64,000 nucleotides of DNA from Rhizobium sp. BT04 (GTDB lineage Bacteria; Pseudomonadota; Alphaproteobacteria; Rhizobiales; Rhizobiaceae). This document shows, piece after piece, positions 24,582-33,630 of this stretch. The position numbers and the translations under genes are program-made. Each line of letters begins with the position of its first letter. Position 1 is the stretch's first letter. A model generated the notes under the pieces. That model worked only from the letters and a program-made list of their open reading frames with translations. It did not search any database and had not been told where the DNA came from. Location: contig NZ_CP125652.1 of NCBI RefSeq assembly GCF_030053135.1, positions 4,458,501-4,522,500 on the forward strand, given 5' to 3'.

Positions 24582-25352
24582 ATGCAGTGGCAGGACCATG
24601 CGATCATCCTGGGCGTCAAGCGCCACGGCGAGACGAGTGTCATCGCCGAGGTGATGACGCGGGATCGCGGCCGCCATCTCGGCCTGGTGCGTTCCGGTCG
24701 CTCGCGCGCCATGCAGCCGGTGCTGCAGGCCGGCAATGCCGTCGAGGTCCTCTGGCGCGCCAGGTTAGACGAGCATCTCGGTGAATTCCGCGTCGAGCCG
24801 GTGACGTTGCGCGCCGCCCGCCTGATGGAAACGGCGACCGCTGTCTACGGTGTCCAGGCGATGGGCGCGCTGCTGCGGCTGCTGCCGGAGCGTGATCCGC
24901 ATCCGCACCTCTTCGATGCGCTCGAAGTGATCCTCGATCACCTGCACAACCCGGCCGATGCCGGCGAACTCTTCGTGCGTTTCGAACTTGCGGTGCTGAA
25001 TGATCTCGGCTTCGGCCTCGATCTTGCCGAATGCGCCGCGACCGGCGCCCGTTCCGATCTCGTCTATGTCTCGCCGAAATCCGGCCGCGCCGTTAGCCGC
25101 AGCGCCGGCGCCCCCTGGGCGGACAAGATGCTGCTCCTGCCACCCTTCCTCAGTATCGAAGGCAATCATGCGGCGGACTTCGATAGTCTCGCAGCGGCAT
25201 TCCGGCTGACGGGATTCTTTCTGCATCGCCACGTCTATGAACCGCGCGGCATCGAGGCGGCGGCGGCCCGTGACGGTTTCGTTCAGGCGGCGCTCAAGGC
25301 GCTCAATCCAGCCTTGCGGACGCTTTCCGGTCCGAATGGTATTTCCGCCTGA
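24582..25352 (+). CDS. recO: DNA repair protein RecO
   Basis: A 256-residue RecFOR-pathway mediator that loads RecA on SSB-coated single-stranded DNA. The N-terminal OB-fold is recognised by [19 protein letters not shown] and the following [13 protein letters not shown]. The helical C-terminal domain has the family [15 protein letters not shown] segment. The zinc-binding cysteines found in some RecO proteins are largely absent, as is usual in alphaproteobacteria. It follows the conserved rnc-era region, here separated by a regulator and a receiver. Confidence 0.93.
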   Translation: MQWQDHAIILGVKRHGETSVIAEVMTRDRGRHLGLVRSGRSRAMQPVLQAGNAVEVLWRARLDEHLGEFRVEPVTLRAARLMETATAVYGVQAMGALLRLLPERDPHPHLFDALEVILDHLHNPADAGELFVRFELAVLNDLGFGLDLAECAATGARSDLVYVSPKSGRAVSRSAGAPWADKMLLLPPFLSIEGNHAADFDSLAAAFRLTGFFLHRHVYEPRGIEAAAARDGFVQAALKALNPALRTLSGPNGISA

Positions 25353-25463
25353 CTTCCTTTCTTTCGGGCATTTTTTACCGGTGCAAAACATCCTCCGGAT
25401 TTGGCGGTTTACCCGCATGGGAGCCCTTCCTATGTCTTGGAGACGCCAACCGGGGAGGATCTC

Positions 25464-26459
25464 ATGCTGACCAAGACCGCATCACCGACGACGATCACGC
25501 TCTGGAACGGCCGCGAAATTCCGCGTCTCGGCATGGGATGCTGGGCGATCGGCGGTCCCTTCTTTGCCGGCGACACGCCGCTCGGCTGGGGGGAAGTCGA
25601 CGACGATGAATCCGTCGAAGCGATCGACCGTGCCATCGAACTCGGCATCCGCTTCTTCGATACGGCCTCAAACTACGGTGCCGGCCACTCGGAGGATGTG
25701 CTCGGCCGGGCACTCGGCAATCGCGACGACGTTATTGTCGCCACCAAGTTCGGCTTCGCGACCGATCCGCAAACCAAGCAGGCCACCGGTGCCTTCGCCG
25801 ATGAGGCCTTTATCCGCCGTTCGGTCGAGACCTCGCTGCACCGCCTCAAGCGCGACCGCCTCGATCTCCTACAGTTCCACATCAATGACTTTCCGCTGGA
25901 ACAATCGGATGCCGTCTTCGATACGCTTGAGGCGCTGCGCAGCGAAGGCAAGATCGATGCATTCGGCTGGAGCACCGATTTTCCTGATCGCGCTGCCCGT
26001 CATGCAGGCCGCCGGGGCTACGTCTCGATCCAGCACACGATGAACGTGTTCGAGCCGGTGCCGGAGATGATTGCGGTGATCGAAGGGAAGGGACTGATCT
26101 CCATCAATCGCGGCCCGCTGGCCATGGGGCTCTTGACCGGCAAGTTCACCGCCGACAAGGCGGTGGGCGCCAAGGATGTGCGCGGTGCGGCCCTCGACTG
26201 GATGGTCTATTTCAAGGACGGGCGCATGGCCCCGGAATTCGCCGCGAGGCTCGATGCCGTCCGCGATCTCCTGACATCGGGCGGCCGCACGCTGACGCAG
26301 GGGGCGCTTGCCTGGCTCTGGGCGAGGTCGCCGCGCACCCTGCCCATTCCGGGCTTCCGCACCGTCGCCCAGGTGGAAGAAAATGCCGGCGCGCTGGAAA
26401 AAGGACCGCTGCCGGCCGACGTCATGGCCGGGATCGATTCAGCGCTCGGGCATGCGTGA
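25464..26459 (+). CDS. Aldo/keto reductase
   Basis: A 331-residue NAD(P)H-dependent TIM-barrel oxidoreductase. Expected tetrad residues are visible: Asp and Tyr in RFFDTASNYGAGHSE, Lys in VIVATKFGFA and His in LLQFHIND. The C-terminal IPGFRTVAQVEENAGAL is the cofactor-phosphate region of the family. The start at 25464 follows GGGAGG by 6 bases. It is convergent with the MOSC gene, with stops 3 bases apart. The substrate is not deducible. Confidence 0.88.
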   Translation: MLTKTASPTTITLWNGREIPRLGMGCWAIGGPFFAGDTPLGWGEVDDDESVEAIDRAIELGIRFFDTASNYGAGHSEDVLGRALGNRDDVIVATKFGFATDPQTKQATGAFADEAFIRRSVETSLHRLKRDRLDLLQFHINDFPLEQSDAVFDTLEALRSEGKIDAFGWSTDFPDRAARHAGRRGYVSIQHTMNVFEPVPEMIAVIEGKGLISINRGPLAMGLLTGKFTADKAVGAKDVRGAALDWMVYFKDGRMAPEFAARLDAVRDLLTSGGRTLTQGALAWLWARSPRTLPIPGFRTVAQVEENAGALEKGPLPADVMAGIDSALGHA

Positions 26460-26462
26460 GAC

Positions 26463-27320
26463 CTACCCCCGTGCGCGAACCTTCATCGCCCAGCCCTCCG
26501 ACCGCGCCTCGATGATCTTCACCTTGTCGCCGGTCGTGATCCTGCCGCTGCCGCGCGGCGTGACGTTCCAGCCGAAGAGTGGGCCGGGCACGCGGCGGTC
26601 GGCCGACATGCGGATGCGGCCCATGGCCGGCATCGGGTTGGCCACCTCGCGTGAGCCGGTCAACTGGTCCTGTGTCGTCATAATGCAGCGCGAGCAGGGC
26701 TTGACGAGATCGAAGCGGATGCCGGCGATTTCGATCGCCGCCCAGCGATCCTCCGGCCAAGCCTCGTCGATATCGATGACGATGTTCGGTCGAAAGCGTT
26801 CCATGCCGACGCTGCCTTCGCCATGGGCGGCGAGATCGGCATTCAAAGCTCTCAGCGAGCCGGTCGTCGTCACCAGGATCTGGTAGCCGTCGGTAAAGGT
26901 GACCGGCGTGCCTTCACCGGCCCATTCGGCATTCGCCGTCCGCCGCGCCTGGCCATCGAAGAAGACCAGCCGGACCTCGCGGCCAAGCCATTCGGAAAGC
27001 TGGCGGTTGCTGTCGGGATCGGCGACGGCGGCGCTGACAGTCGATTTCCACACGGTCACATCCATGCGGGTGTCAGGCCGAGGCGGCGGTACCGATATTT
27101 CCTGTTTTCCCTCCATCAGCAGCCGGAAAGCGCCGGGTTCCGGCCGCAGCGCGATGCGCGCGAGGTCCGGCAATTCGCGTTGGGTGATGAAATGACCCTT
27201 GGGGTCGGTGATCATTGCCCGCCGGTCGCCGGACAGTCCGTGGGCATCGATCTCGGCGGCGGGCAGCGCAATGCCGCGGGCGCTCTTGAGTGGGTAGATG
27301 AAGAGGTCGCTGATACGCAT
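26463..27320 (-). CDS. MOSC domain protein (YcbX-like)
   Basis: A 285-residue protein with an N-terminal MOSC beta-barrel (ISDLFIYPLKSARGI, GLSGDRRAMITD) and a C-terminal MOSC domain with the molybdenum-cofactor-binding Cys in LVKPCSRCIMTTQD. Family members such as YcbX and mARC reduce N-hydroxylated compounds. No fused ferredoxin domain is present, unlike E. coli YcbX. The GGAG-like signal before the ATG is weak but the N-terminus fits the family well. Confidence 0.87.
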   Translation of the reverse strand: MRISDLFIYPLKSARGIALPAAEIDAHGLSGDRRAMITDPKGHFITQRELPDLARIALRPEPGAFRLLMEGKQEISVPPPRPDTRMDVTVWKSTVSAAVADPDSNRQLSEWLGREVRLVFFDGQARRTANAEWAGEGTPVTFTDGYQILVTTTGSLRALNADLAAHGEGSVGMERFRPNIVIDIDEAWPEDRWAAIEIAGIRFDLVKPCSRCIMTTQDQLTGSREVANPMPAMGRIRMSADRRVPGPLFGWNVTPRGSGRITTGDKVKIIEARSEGWAMKVRARG

Positions 27321-27354
27321 GCCGTTCTCCTGGAATCGCGTAAAAATAAAAACT

Positions 27355-27397
27355 TAGAGCGGTTCTCCGCGATTCGCTGAAAAGCTGACCCGCTCTA
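27355..27397. repeat. Short palindromic repeat overlapping an HD gene stop codon
   Basis: TAGAGCGG (27355-27362) pairs with CCGCTCTA (27390-27397), enclosing a loop containing CGATTCGCTGAAAAGCTGAC. The right arm supplies the TAG stop of the HD-domain gene on the minus strand. It is similar in build to the AGAGCATG-type palindrome at 20411-20462. Confidence 0.65.
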
Positions 27398-28039
27398 GAT
27401 TTCATCCATGAATGCCGAGAGGAAATCGCGCAGGCTTTTGTCACGCGCGGCCGCCAGCCTGCGGCCGGTCTCGGTCTGGAACCCTTCCGCCAGCTTGAAC
27501 AGCTTCGTCCGGAAATGGTCAATGGCGTAACGCTTGTCGTCGAGCGGGCGATGCTCCGCCGCTGGGTCGAACGGATCGTAAAGCCCCGATCCCAGTCGTC
27601 CGGCGATATAGAAACAGCGGGCGGCGCCGACCATGCCGATCGCGTCCAGCCGGTCGGCATCCTGCAGGATCTTTGCCTCCAGCGTCTGCGGCGCTACCCC
27701 GGCTGAGAAACTATGCGCGGTGATCGCATGCGCGGCAGCCTCGATATCCGCCTCTCCCCAGCCGAGCTCTGCCAGGATCGCCGATGCCTTTTCCGCCGCC
27801 AGAGCCGATGCTTTTGCCCGCAGCGGCGAATTCTTCTCGACGGCGACGCAGTCGTGCAGCAGCACGGAGGCGGCAAGAACCCGCCCGTCACCGCCTTCCT
27901 CGGCATGGATGCGCATGGCGTTGCGGAAGACGCGCAGGATATGGGCGAGATCGTGCGAGCCGTCGTCGCCGTCGGCCGCATGCGCAATCAGCGCCGCCGC
28001 CAGCGTTTCGTGAGGGGAGAAGGCTTCAGCCTCGAACAT
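27395..28039 (-). CDS. HD-domain phosphohydrolase (YedJ-like)
   Basis: A 214-residue HD-superfamily metal-dependent phosphohydrolase. Metal ligands appear as His in DGSHDLAHILRV, the HD pair in SVLLHDCVAVEKNSP, and Asp in ILQDADRLDAIGMVG. ITAHSFSAG and the GLYDPFDP segment are typical of YedJ-type proteins. The ATG at 28039 has AGGTGG about 7 bases upstream and is preferred to a longer frame. It reads toward the MOSC gene on the same strand, with a palindrome between them. Confidence 0.83.
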   Translation of the reverse strand: MFEAEAFSPHETLAAALIAHAADGDDGSHDLAHILRVFRNAMRIHAEEGGDGRVLAASVLLHDCVAVEKNSPLRAKASALAAEKASAILAELGWGEADIEAAAHAITAHSFSAGVAPQTLEAKILQDADRLDAIGMVGAARCFYIAGRLGSGLYDPFDPAAEHRPLDDKRYAIDHFRTKLFKLAEGFQTETGRRLAAARDKSLRDFLSAFMDEI

Positions 28040-28173
28040 CGCGCCACCTGTTATGAGGAAGGTTAAAAGCATAGGCTGCAAGCCGATGCCGGCCAAAGCA
28101 TGCAACAGAGAGGCCTCGGCAATCGCAGCCGATTGTCTAGCGGCTTGCCGTGCGAGTCGCAATCGAGCGAATC

Positions 28174-30078
28174 TCAGCGCCTGGTTTTAGGAAGACGTGT
28201 CACGCCGCCGTTCTTCGGCGGCAGGGCGAGAAGGTGGGGCACGTCACGCACCGGTCTCGGCGGACTGATATGGTAGCCCTGGATTTCGTCGCATTCCTCG
28301 CATTCGAGCAGCGCCAGTTGCTCGGCCGTCTCGACGCCCTCGACGGTGACGCGCATGCCGAGCGCATCCCCGAGCAGGATGATTGCGTGCATGATCGCAT
28401 GCGCCTCCTTGTTGTCGGCGATGTCGTTGACGAAGGATTTGTCGATCTTTATTTTGTCGAAGGGAAAGCTCGAGAGATAGCTCAGCGACGAATAGCCGGT
28501 GCCGAAATCGTCCATCGAAATGCGGATGCCGCGCTCCTTCAGCGCATGCAGGATCGGCAGCACCTCGTCGAGATTCTCCATCAGCACGCTCTCGGTGATT
28601 TCGAGTTCGAACCGCGACGGCGACAGTGCGGCGGCGGCAAGCGCTTCGCCGACGTCCTTTGTCAGGTCGCTGCCGCTGAATTGGATTGCAGAAACGTTGA
28701 CCGCGACCTTGATGCCCTCCGGCCATTGCGCCGCATCGCTGCAGGCTCGGCGCAAAACCCATCGGCCGATATCGACGATGAGGCCGACCTCTTCGGCGAG
28801 TGGAATGAAATCCATCGGCGGGACGCGGCCGCGGATCGGGTGGTTCCAGCGGATCAGGGCTTCGAAGCCGCAGATGCGCCGCTGCCGGAGGTCATAGAGC
28901 GGCTGGTAGTGCAGCTCGAATTCCTCGTTCTCGACGGCTGCTCTGAGGTCTGCCTCGAGCGCGTGGCGCAGCTGCATCTGCACTTCCATCTCACCGGCGA
29001 AGAAACGCTCGCGTTTGCGCCCGTCCGCCTTGGCATGCGATAGCGCCACGCCGGCATTCTTCAGCAGGATATCGGTTTCCTCGCCATCATCAGGGGCGAT
29101 TGCGATCCCCATGGAAACGCTGAGCTCCACTTGTTTCTCGCTGTGGAAAAACGGCTCGGAAAGCGCGCGGCGGATTTGCTCGGCAAGGGCAGTCACGTTC
29201 CACGGCTGCTGTCCGCCGGTCTGCAGGATGGCGAATTCATCCGAGCCGAGGCGCGCCAGGGCGTTCTCCGAACCGACCGAGGCTCGGATGCGCTCGGCGA
29301 CCTGCTGCAGAATCTTGTCGCCGGCCGACACGCCCATCGTGTTGTTGATCGATTTGAACCGGTCGAGATTGAGGTGAACAAGCGCGATCTGCTCATCCGG
29401 CTTGCGCTCGATGAGCGTCGCATCGACCTGCTCGCGGAAATGGATGCGGTTCGGAAGGCCGGTCAGCGGATCGTGGTGAGCGAGATAGGTGATACGCTCG
29501 GCCGCCTTTCGATCCTCGGTAATATCGGCGTGAATGGCGATGCTGCTGCCGTCGGCAAGGATGGTCACCATGCTCTGGATGGTGCGGCCGTCGTCCATCA
29601 GCCATTCGCGCCGACGGATACCGCTGCTTTTGACGGTTACAGCGGAATGTCGCCTCGTTCGCCGGCCGTGCTTGGCGCTGGTGCCCTCCATCCCGCGCAT
29701 TTTGCCGATGAGATCGGTGATCGTCACGCCCACGACGACATCGTCCTGCGTCAGGCCGAAGAGTTGACCGAAGCGAATGTTGGAAAGCGTCAGCCGCTGG
29801 TCGGCGTCGAAGACGCTGAGACCGAGCGGCAGGTTGTTGAGGATGATTTCGAAGAGCCTTTGCTGTCCGTCGAATGCCTGACTGAGGGCTGATATATTGC
29901 CTCTCAGCGCATGGTTTTCCCTCAACAGCGTTTCCGCGCTTCTCTCGATTTCGTCATAGTCATTTTCATGGACGCGATAGGTCGCGATCACAAGCTCCAT
30001 CAGACGCTGCGCGTCGACCGTTCCATCGGCCGTGACGGCCTGGCTGCATTGCTGCCAGAAGAGCGCTTCAGCTTTCAT
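28174..30078 (-). CDS. PAS-GGDEF-EAL cyclic-di-GMP turnover protein
   Basis: A 634-residue cytoplasmic protein. Residues about 1-65 look like a coiled-coil, followed by a PAS domain (ILNNLPLGLSVFDADQRL), a GGDEF domain, then an EAL domain. The GGDEF active site reads ARLGSDEFAIL, with Ser replacing the second Gly, so cyclase activity is uncertain. The EAL domain looks catalytically complete: EALIRW, NVSAIQ, ITES, DDFGTGYSS, KIDK, EGVE and QGY are all present, so c-di-GMP hydrolysis is likely. The ATG at 30078 starts a compact N-terminus; upstream in-frame sequence looks non-coding. Confidence 0.9.
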   Translation of the reverse strand: MKAEALFWQQCSQAVTADGTVDAQRLMELVIATYRVHENDYDEIERSAETLLRENHALRGNISALSQAFDGQQRLFEIILNNLPLGLSVFDADQRLTLSNIRFGQLFGLTQDDVVVGVTITDLIGKMRGMEGTSAKHGRRTRRHSAVTVKSSGIRRREWLMDDGRTIQSMVTILADGSSIAIHADITEDRKAAERITYLAHHDPLTGLPNRIHFREQVDATLIERKPDEQIALVHLNLDRFKSINNTMGVSAGDKILQQVAERIRASVGSENALARLGSDEFAILQTGGQQPWNVTALAEQIRRALSEPFFHSEKQVELSVSMGIAIAPDDGEETDILLKNAGVALSHAKADGRKRERFFAGEMEVQMQLRHALEADLRAAVENEEFELHYQPLYDLRQRRICGFEALIRWNHPIRGRVPPMDFIPLAEEVGLIVDIGRWVLRRACSDAAQWPEGIKVAVNVSAIQFSGSDLTKDVGEALAAAALSPSRFELEITESVLMENLDEVLPILHALKERGIRISMDDFGTGYSSLSYLSSFPFDKIKIDKSFVNDIADNKEAHAIMHAIILLGDALGMRVTVEGVETAEQLALLECEECDEIQGYHISPPRPVRDVPHLLALPPKNGGVTRLPKTRR

Positions 30079-30515
30079 GTGGATGCTTCTTGCGGGACGG
30101 CTGCGACGACAATGGGCGTCTTCTTTTGATGGACGTACCTCATTGCCTCGGAGATCCTTCCTAAAATGAACACCAAATTGATTTTTTATAAGCTGAACGT
30201 CTGGGTAGTGTCTTGCAACGCCCATTCTGGCTGGGTCGGATTAATATTCGGTTGCAGTGCAGCAGCGACGGCACGTCGTTAGACATTTGTTTTATATGTG
30301 AAAAATCGCTGAAATACCCCGAGCTCCCCTCGTTTGGCGCGGGAGGAAGCTTGGCCCCGCGGCATTTCGTTAACTGTTGTCAATCATCGTTAATCAGAAG
30401 TTAACAACTTATTGACGCACTGCGCAAATCAGTTTAACCAGCGAGTCAACAATGATTTTCCACCTTCGTATTGCGTACAAACACCACCGGCAAAAGGCGG
30501 TGAATGGAGGTTTGT
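30079..30515. other. Divergent control region of the EAL protein and the EF-hand protein
   Basis: 437 bases without a credible gene. It is A/T-rich near 30360-30460, where TTAACTGTTG, TTAACAACTTATTGACG and GTTTAACC occur, and this probably holds the promoter for the EF-hand gene. No operator was recognised. Confidence 0.4.
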
Positions 30516-30857
30516 ATGACCAGCACCACATCCGTTTCAGACACGTCATACGCATATCTGGCGACGCTCTCGCGGCTTGATGCCAATGGCGACGGCGTAC
30601 TCAGCCGCGGCGAACGTGCCGCCGATAAGAAGCCCGGCATCATCAAGGAACTCCTCGAAGAAGATAAGGCCGGCGAGACGCAGCCGAAGTTTTCCGGCAG
30701 CCTGATAGCGCTGATGATGGACACGCGTGACGGCGGCACGGCAAGCAGCATCGCCGTTTCCTATCCCTTGCAACAGACCGCGCCGGCGACCGGCGACCAG
30801 CCCGAGGATCTCTATCGCAAGACCTACGGCCAGTTCGATTTCGACGCCGTCGCCTGA
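30516..30857 (+). CDS. Small EF-hand-like calcium-binding protein
   Basis: A 113-residue protein with one clear EF-hand loop, DANGDGVLSRGE (residues 22-33), with ligand positions D, N, D and the terminal E intact. The rest is polar, with no signal peptide. GGAGG lies 5 bases before the ATG at 30516. Rhizobia and other alphaproteobacteria encode several EF-hand proteins linked with calcium buffering or signalling; no specific function is known for this one. A good terminator follows. Confidence 0.75.
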   Translation: MTSTTSVSDTSYAYLATLSRLDANGDGVLSRGERAADKKPGIIKELLEEDKAGETQPKFSGSLIALMMDTRDGGTASSIAVSYPLQQTAPATGDQPEDLYRKTYGQFDFDAVA

Positions 30858-30883
30858 ACGGCCTGCCGATTCGGGTGATCTGC

Positions 30884-30909
30884 AAGCCGGCCGTTAGGCC
30901 GGCTTTTCT
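30884..30909 (+). terminator. Rho-independent terminator after the EF-hand gene
   Basis: AAGCCGGCC (30884-30892), GTTA loop, GGCCGGCTT (30897-30905), followed by TTCTC. The 9-bp stem is perfect and lies 26 bases after the stop codon. Confidence 0.85.
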
Positions 30910-30985
30910 CGTGGCATATTTCTTCATCAGGAACACCTTCCGGGTTGATACGTTCAGAAGGACAACCGGACGGAAGGAGATCTCC

Positions 30986-31501
30986 ATGAAAGCCATGCGC
31001 ACCATCGCCGCCCTTAGCCTGCTTGCAGTTGCATTGCCGGCGGGCGCTCAGGACAAGCAGACGGCGATCGCCAATTTCGTCGACAAAGACGGCAAGGAAG
31101 ACGGCCGCGCGCAGTTGACGGCTGCCGCCAGTGGCGGCGTGCTGATCGAAGTCGAGATATCCGGACTGCCGGCGAACAAATGGGTGGCCTTCCATGTTCA
31201 CGAGACCGGCCGTTGCGACGCCGCGACCCATCACGAGTCGGCGGGCGGTCACTTCAACCCCGGCAAGGCCGAGCACGGCATTCTTGCTGCCAAGGGGCCG
31301 CATGCCGGCGATATGCCCAATCAATATGTCGGACAGGACGGCGTGCTGCGGGCGCAGATCTTCGACAGCATGGTCACGCTCGACGGCAAGACCGACGGCA
31401 TTCGCGGCCGCGCATTGATGGTGCACGCCAATTCGGATGATTATCGCAGCCAGCCCTCAGGCGATGCCGGGGAAAGATTGTCCTGCGGCGTCATTCAATA
31501 G
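30986..31501 (+). CDS. sodC: Periplasmic Cu/Zn superoxide dismutase SodC
   Basis: A 171-residue exported superoxide dismutase. The signal peptide MKAMRTIAALSLLAVALPAGAQ is followed by a Cu/Zn SOD domain. Metal ligands are visible in AFHVHETGRC, HHESAGGHFNP and MVHANSDDY, and the C-terminal ERLSCGVI supplies the second cysteine of the disulphide. It would detoxify extracytoplasmic superoxide, for example during plant infection (inference). The ATG follows GGAAGGAG closely. Confidence 0.94.
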   Translation: MKAMRTIAALSLLAVALPAGAQDKQTAIANFVDKDGKEDGRAQLTAAASGGVLIEVEISGLPANKWVAFHVHETGRCDAATHHESAGGHFNPGKAEHGILAAKGPHAGDMPNQYVGQDGVLRAQIFDSMVTLDGKTDGIRGRALMVHANSDDYRSQPSGDAGERLSCGVIQ

Positions 31502-31545
31502 CCGACTGCAGCATCGACATGCAAAGGCACGGCGGCCGTCGTGTC

Positions 31546-32436
31546 TCATTGCCGCGTCGGCGCCGGCTTTTCGGCCGCCGCCCTGCCGTTGGACTTCCTT
31601 GTCGGGGTTGCGTCGGAAGCATCCGATAGCGTGGCCGGACTGTCCTTCTCGTCGAAGGCGAGTTTCACGCGCTTCACCATGTCACGGCTGAGCGACCACC
31701 AGTCGCCGGTCTTTGCCCAATAGCGCAGCGTCACGAAGATCGCGCTGTCACCGAGGCTGTCGATGAAGACGCTGGGTGCCGGTGACGTCAGCACCCGCGC
31801 ATCGCCTTTGGCAAGGCCCATCAACTTCTCCATCGCCTGATCGAGGTCATCCTCGTAGGCGACCTTGATCTTCACCTCGTTCTGCCGGGTGGCCTCGCGG
31901 CTGAAATTGGTGATCGGCGTGTTCCAGAGCGTCGAATTCGGCGCCAATCGATAAAGCCCGTCGGCAGTCCTGAGTTCGGTTGCAAACAATCCGATTTCAC
32001 GCACCGTGCCCGCCACGCTGCTGGTCTCGATATATTCGCCGACGCGGAACGGCCTGAGGATCAACAGCATGATGCCGGCGGCAATATTCTGCAGCGTTCC
32101 CTGCAGCGCCAGCCCGATCGCCAGGCCTGCTGCGCCGAGGGCGGCGATGATTGAGGCGGTCTGGACGCCAAACTGGCCAAGCACGGTGATGAACACCAGG
32201 ATGAGCAGCGCGTAACGCAGCACATTGGTGAAGAATCGCGCCAGCGTTTCGTCGATGCCATGGACGCGCGACAGGCCTTCATAGGCCCAGCGGCTGGCAA
32301 AACCGGCAAGCGTCCAGCCGAGAACGAGCAGGATCACCGCCCCGAGGACGGAGAAGGAATATTGCACCGCCAGTGCGCTCGCCTGGCTGAGCGCTGTTTG
32401 CGTGGCGAGAAGAACATCGGCTGCCTGTTGTTGCAT
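31546..32436 (-). CDS. Small-conductance mechanosensitive channel (MscS family)
   Basis: A 296-residue inner-membrane channel. There are three predicted membrane helices (about residues 25-45, 68-90 and 95-118). The pore helix reads AALGAAGLAIGLALQGTLQN, with the Ala/Gly packing of MscS TM3, followed by the beta domain (PFRVGEYIETSSVAGTVREIG, LAPNSTLWNTPITNFSR) and an alpha/beta C-terminus. The C-terminal tail is charged and Ala-rich. It would open on hypo-osmotic shock to release solutes. Confidence 0.92.
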   Translation of the reverse strand: MQQQAADVLLATQTALSQASALAVQYSFSVLGAVILLVLGWTLAGFASRWAYEGLSRVHGIDETLARFFTNVLRYALLILVFITVLGQFGVQTASIIAALGAAGLAIGLALQGTLQNIAAGIMLLILRPFRVGEYIETSSVAGTVREIGLFATELRTADGLYRLAPNSTLWNTPITNFSREATRQNEVKIKVAYEDDLDQAMEKLMGLAKGDARVLTSPAPSVFIDSLGDSAIFVTLRYWAKTGDWWSLSRDMVKRVKLAFDEKDSPATLSDASDATPTRKSNGRAAAEKPAPTRQ

Positions 32437-32494
32437 GATCTGGCCCTGTCGATTCTGCGTGGTCGGGGGCTAGATGGAGCGGCTGGCGGCAGCG

Positions 32495-33025
32495 TCAACC
32501 GCAGGCGGCGTCCCTGATATCAAGCACGAAGGGCGCGTTGCCGTCGGCATCGGCACCGCGTCCGATTGCCCGCACCGCCGCGACCAGCCGGCCGCCGCGG
32601 TTAAGCAGCGTGTCGCCGATCTCGATCAGCCGGGCATTCGGAGTCGCGAAAGGCGAGGCGATCCGCAACCGACGGGCAAGCCGTTCCTCGCTCTGATCCG
32701 GCGCGAGCGAGAGTGCTGCGATCAGGGCTGCCGCCGGCGACCGCGACACGCCCATCCAGCAATGGATGAGCAGCGGCGTCTCCTGCCGCCACGAGGCGGC
32801 AAAGTCGATAAGCCAGCGGACATGCGTCTCGTCGGGGGCCACGAGACCGCCGGTGCCCTTGAAAGTGATATCGTTCATGCAAAGCGTCAGATGACGGTCG
32901 GCCGCGATCACGCCCGGCCGATGAAAGGCCTGTTCCTTGGCGATCAGGCTGATCATGTCACGCGCCTTATGGCGCACGGCCATCTCCGCGATGCGCGACA
33001 GCGGCGAGACGACGATGAAGCTCAT
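32495..33025 (-). CDS. Dual-specificity/tyrosine phosphatase-like protein
   Basis: A 176-residue protein with the CX5R phosphatase signature IHCWMGVSRSPAAAL: the nucleophilic Cys and the Arg are both present. A possible general-acid Asp lies in LVAPDETHV. It has the compact size of bacterial dual-specificity phosphatases. Its ATG overlaps the stop of the upstream HD gene by four bases (ATGA), so it is translationally coupled as the third gene of a ygfZ-HD-phosphatase unit. The substrate is unknown and could be a phosphoprotein or a small phosphate ester. Confidence 0.8.
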   Translation of the reverse strand: MSFIVVSPLSRIAEMAVRHKARDMISLIAKEQAFHRPGVIAADRHLTLCMNDITFKGTGGLVAPDETHVRWLIDFAASWRQETPLLIHCWMGVSRSPAAALIAALSLAPDQSEERLARRLRIASPFATPNARLIEIGDTLLNRGGRLVAAVRAIGRGADADGNAPFVLDIRDAACG

Positions 33026-33630
33026 GACACCATCGTCCGCTCTGCCTCGATCGCCGCGAAGCGTTCGCAGAACAACCGCTGCGCTTCGATCGCCGGCAGC
33101 GGCTCGATCATCAGCATCTCCCTGCTGATGCCACGCGGCTGGCCGAAGAATTTCTGTGCCTCGGCGGGTGTGAAGCCGGCCAGCACGGTCGCCTCGAAAT
33201 AGGCAGCGATCGTGTCGGCTTTCTTGATCCGGTCCTTGAGGTCGCGCGAGGGATGCGGCGGCAGGCCGAAGCGCAGGTGTACGGCGGCCTCCAGCCGCAT
33301 TTCCACCGTTTTGTAGCCGCCGCCGACCACCGATTTGAACGGCGAGATCATATCGCCGATCACATATTCCGGCGCATCATGCAGCAGGGCCATCAGACAC
33401 TCCTGCGGGCGCGCCTCGTTGAAGCGGCGAAAAATATCCTCGACGACGAGACTATGCTGGGCCACCGAAAAAGCATGATCGCCTGACGTCTGGCCGTTCC
33501 AGCGGGCGACACGCGCCAGCCCATGGGCGATGTCGATCAGTTCGACATCGAGCGGCGAGGGATCGAGCAGGTCGAGCCTGCGCCCGGACAGCATGCGTTG
33601 CCAGGCACGCGGAGCTTTCGCCACTGTCAC
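33022..33630 (-). CDS. HD-domain nucleotidase-like protein (YfbR type)
   Basis: A 202-residue HD-superfamily protein. Metal ligands are seen in SGDHAFSVAQHSL (His), LMALLHDAPEYVIGDM (HD) and RIKKADTIAAYFEA (Asp), the pattern of YfbR 5'-deoxynucleotidase relatives. GTG at 33630 is selected because it overlaps the ygfZ stop (GTGA), matching the four-base overlap at its own 3' end. A longer frame exists upstream inside ygfZ but is unlikely. Function is assigned at family level only. Confidence 0.8.
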   Translation of the reverse strand: MTVAKAPRAWQRMLSGRRLDLLDPSPLDVELIDIAHGLARVARWNGQTSGDHAFSVAQHSLVVEDIFRRFNEARPQECLMALLHDAPEYVIGDMISPFKSVVGGGYKTVEMRLEAAVHLRFGLPPHPSRDLKDRIKKADTIAAYFEATVLAGFTPAEAQKFFGQPRGISREMLMIEPLPAIEAQRLFCERFAAIEAERTMVS

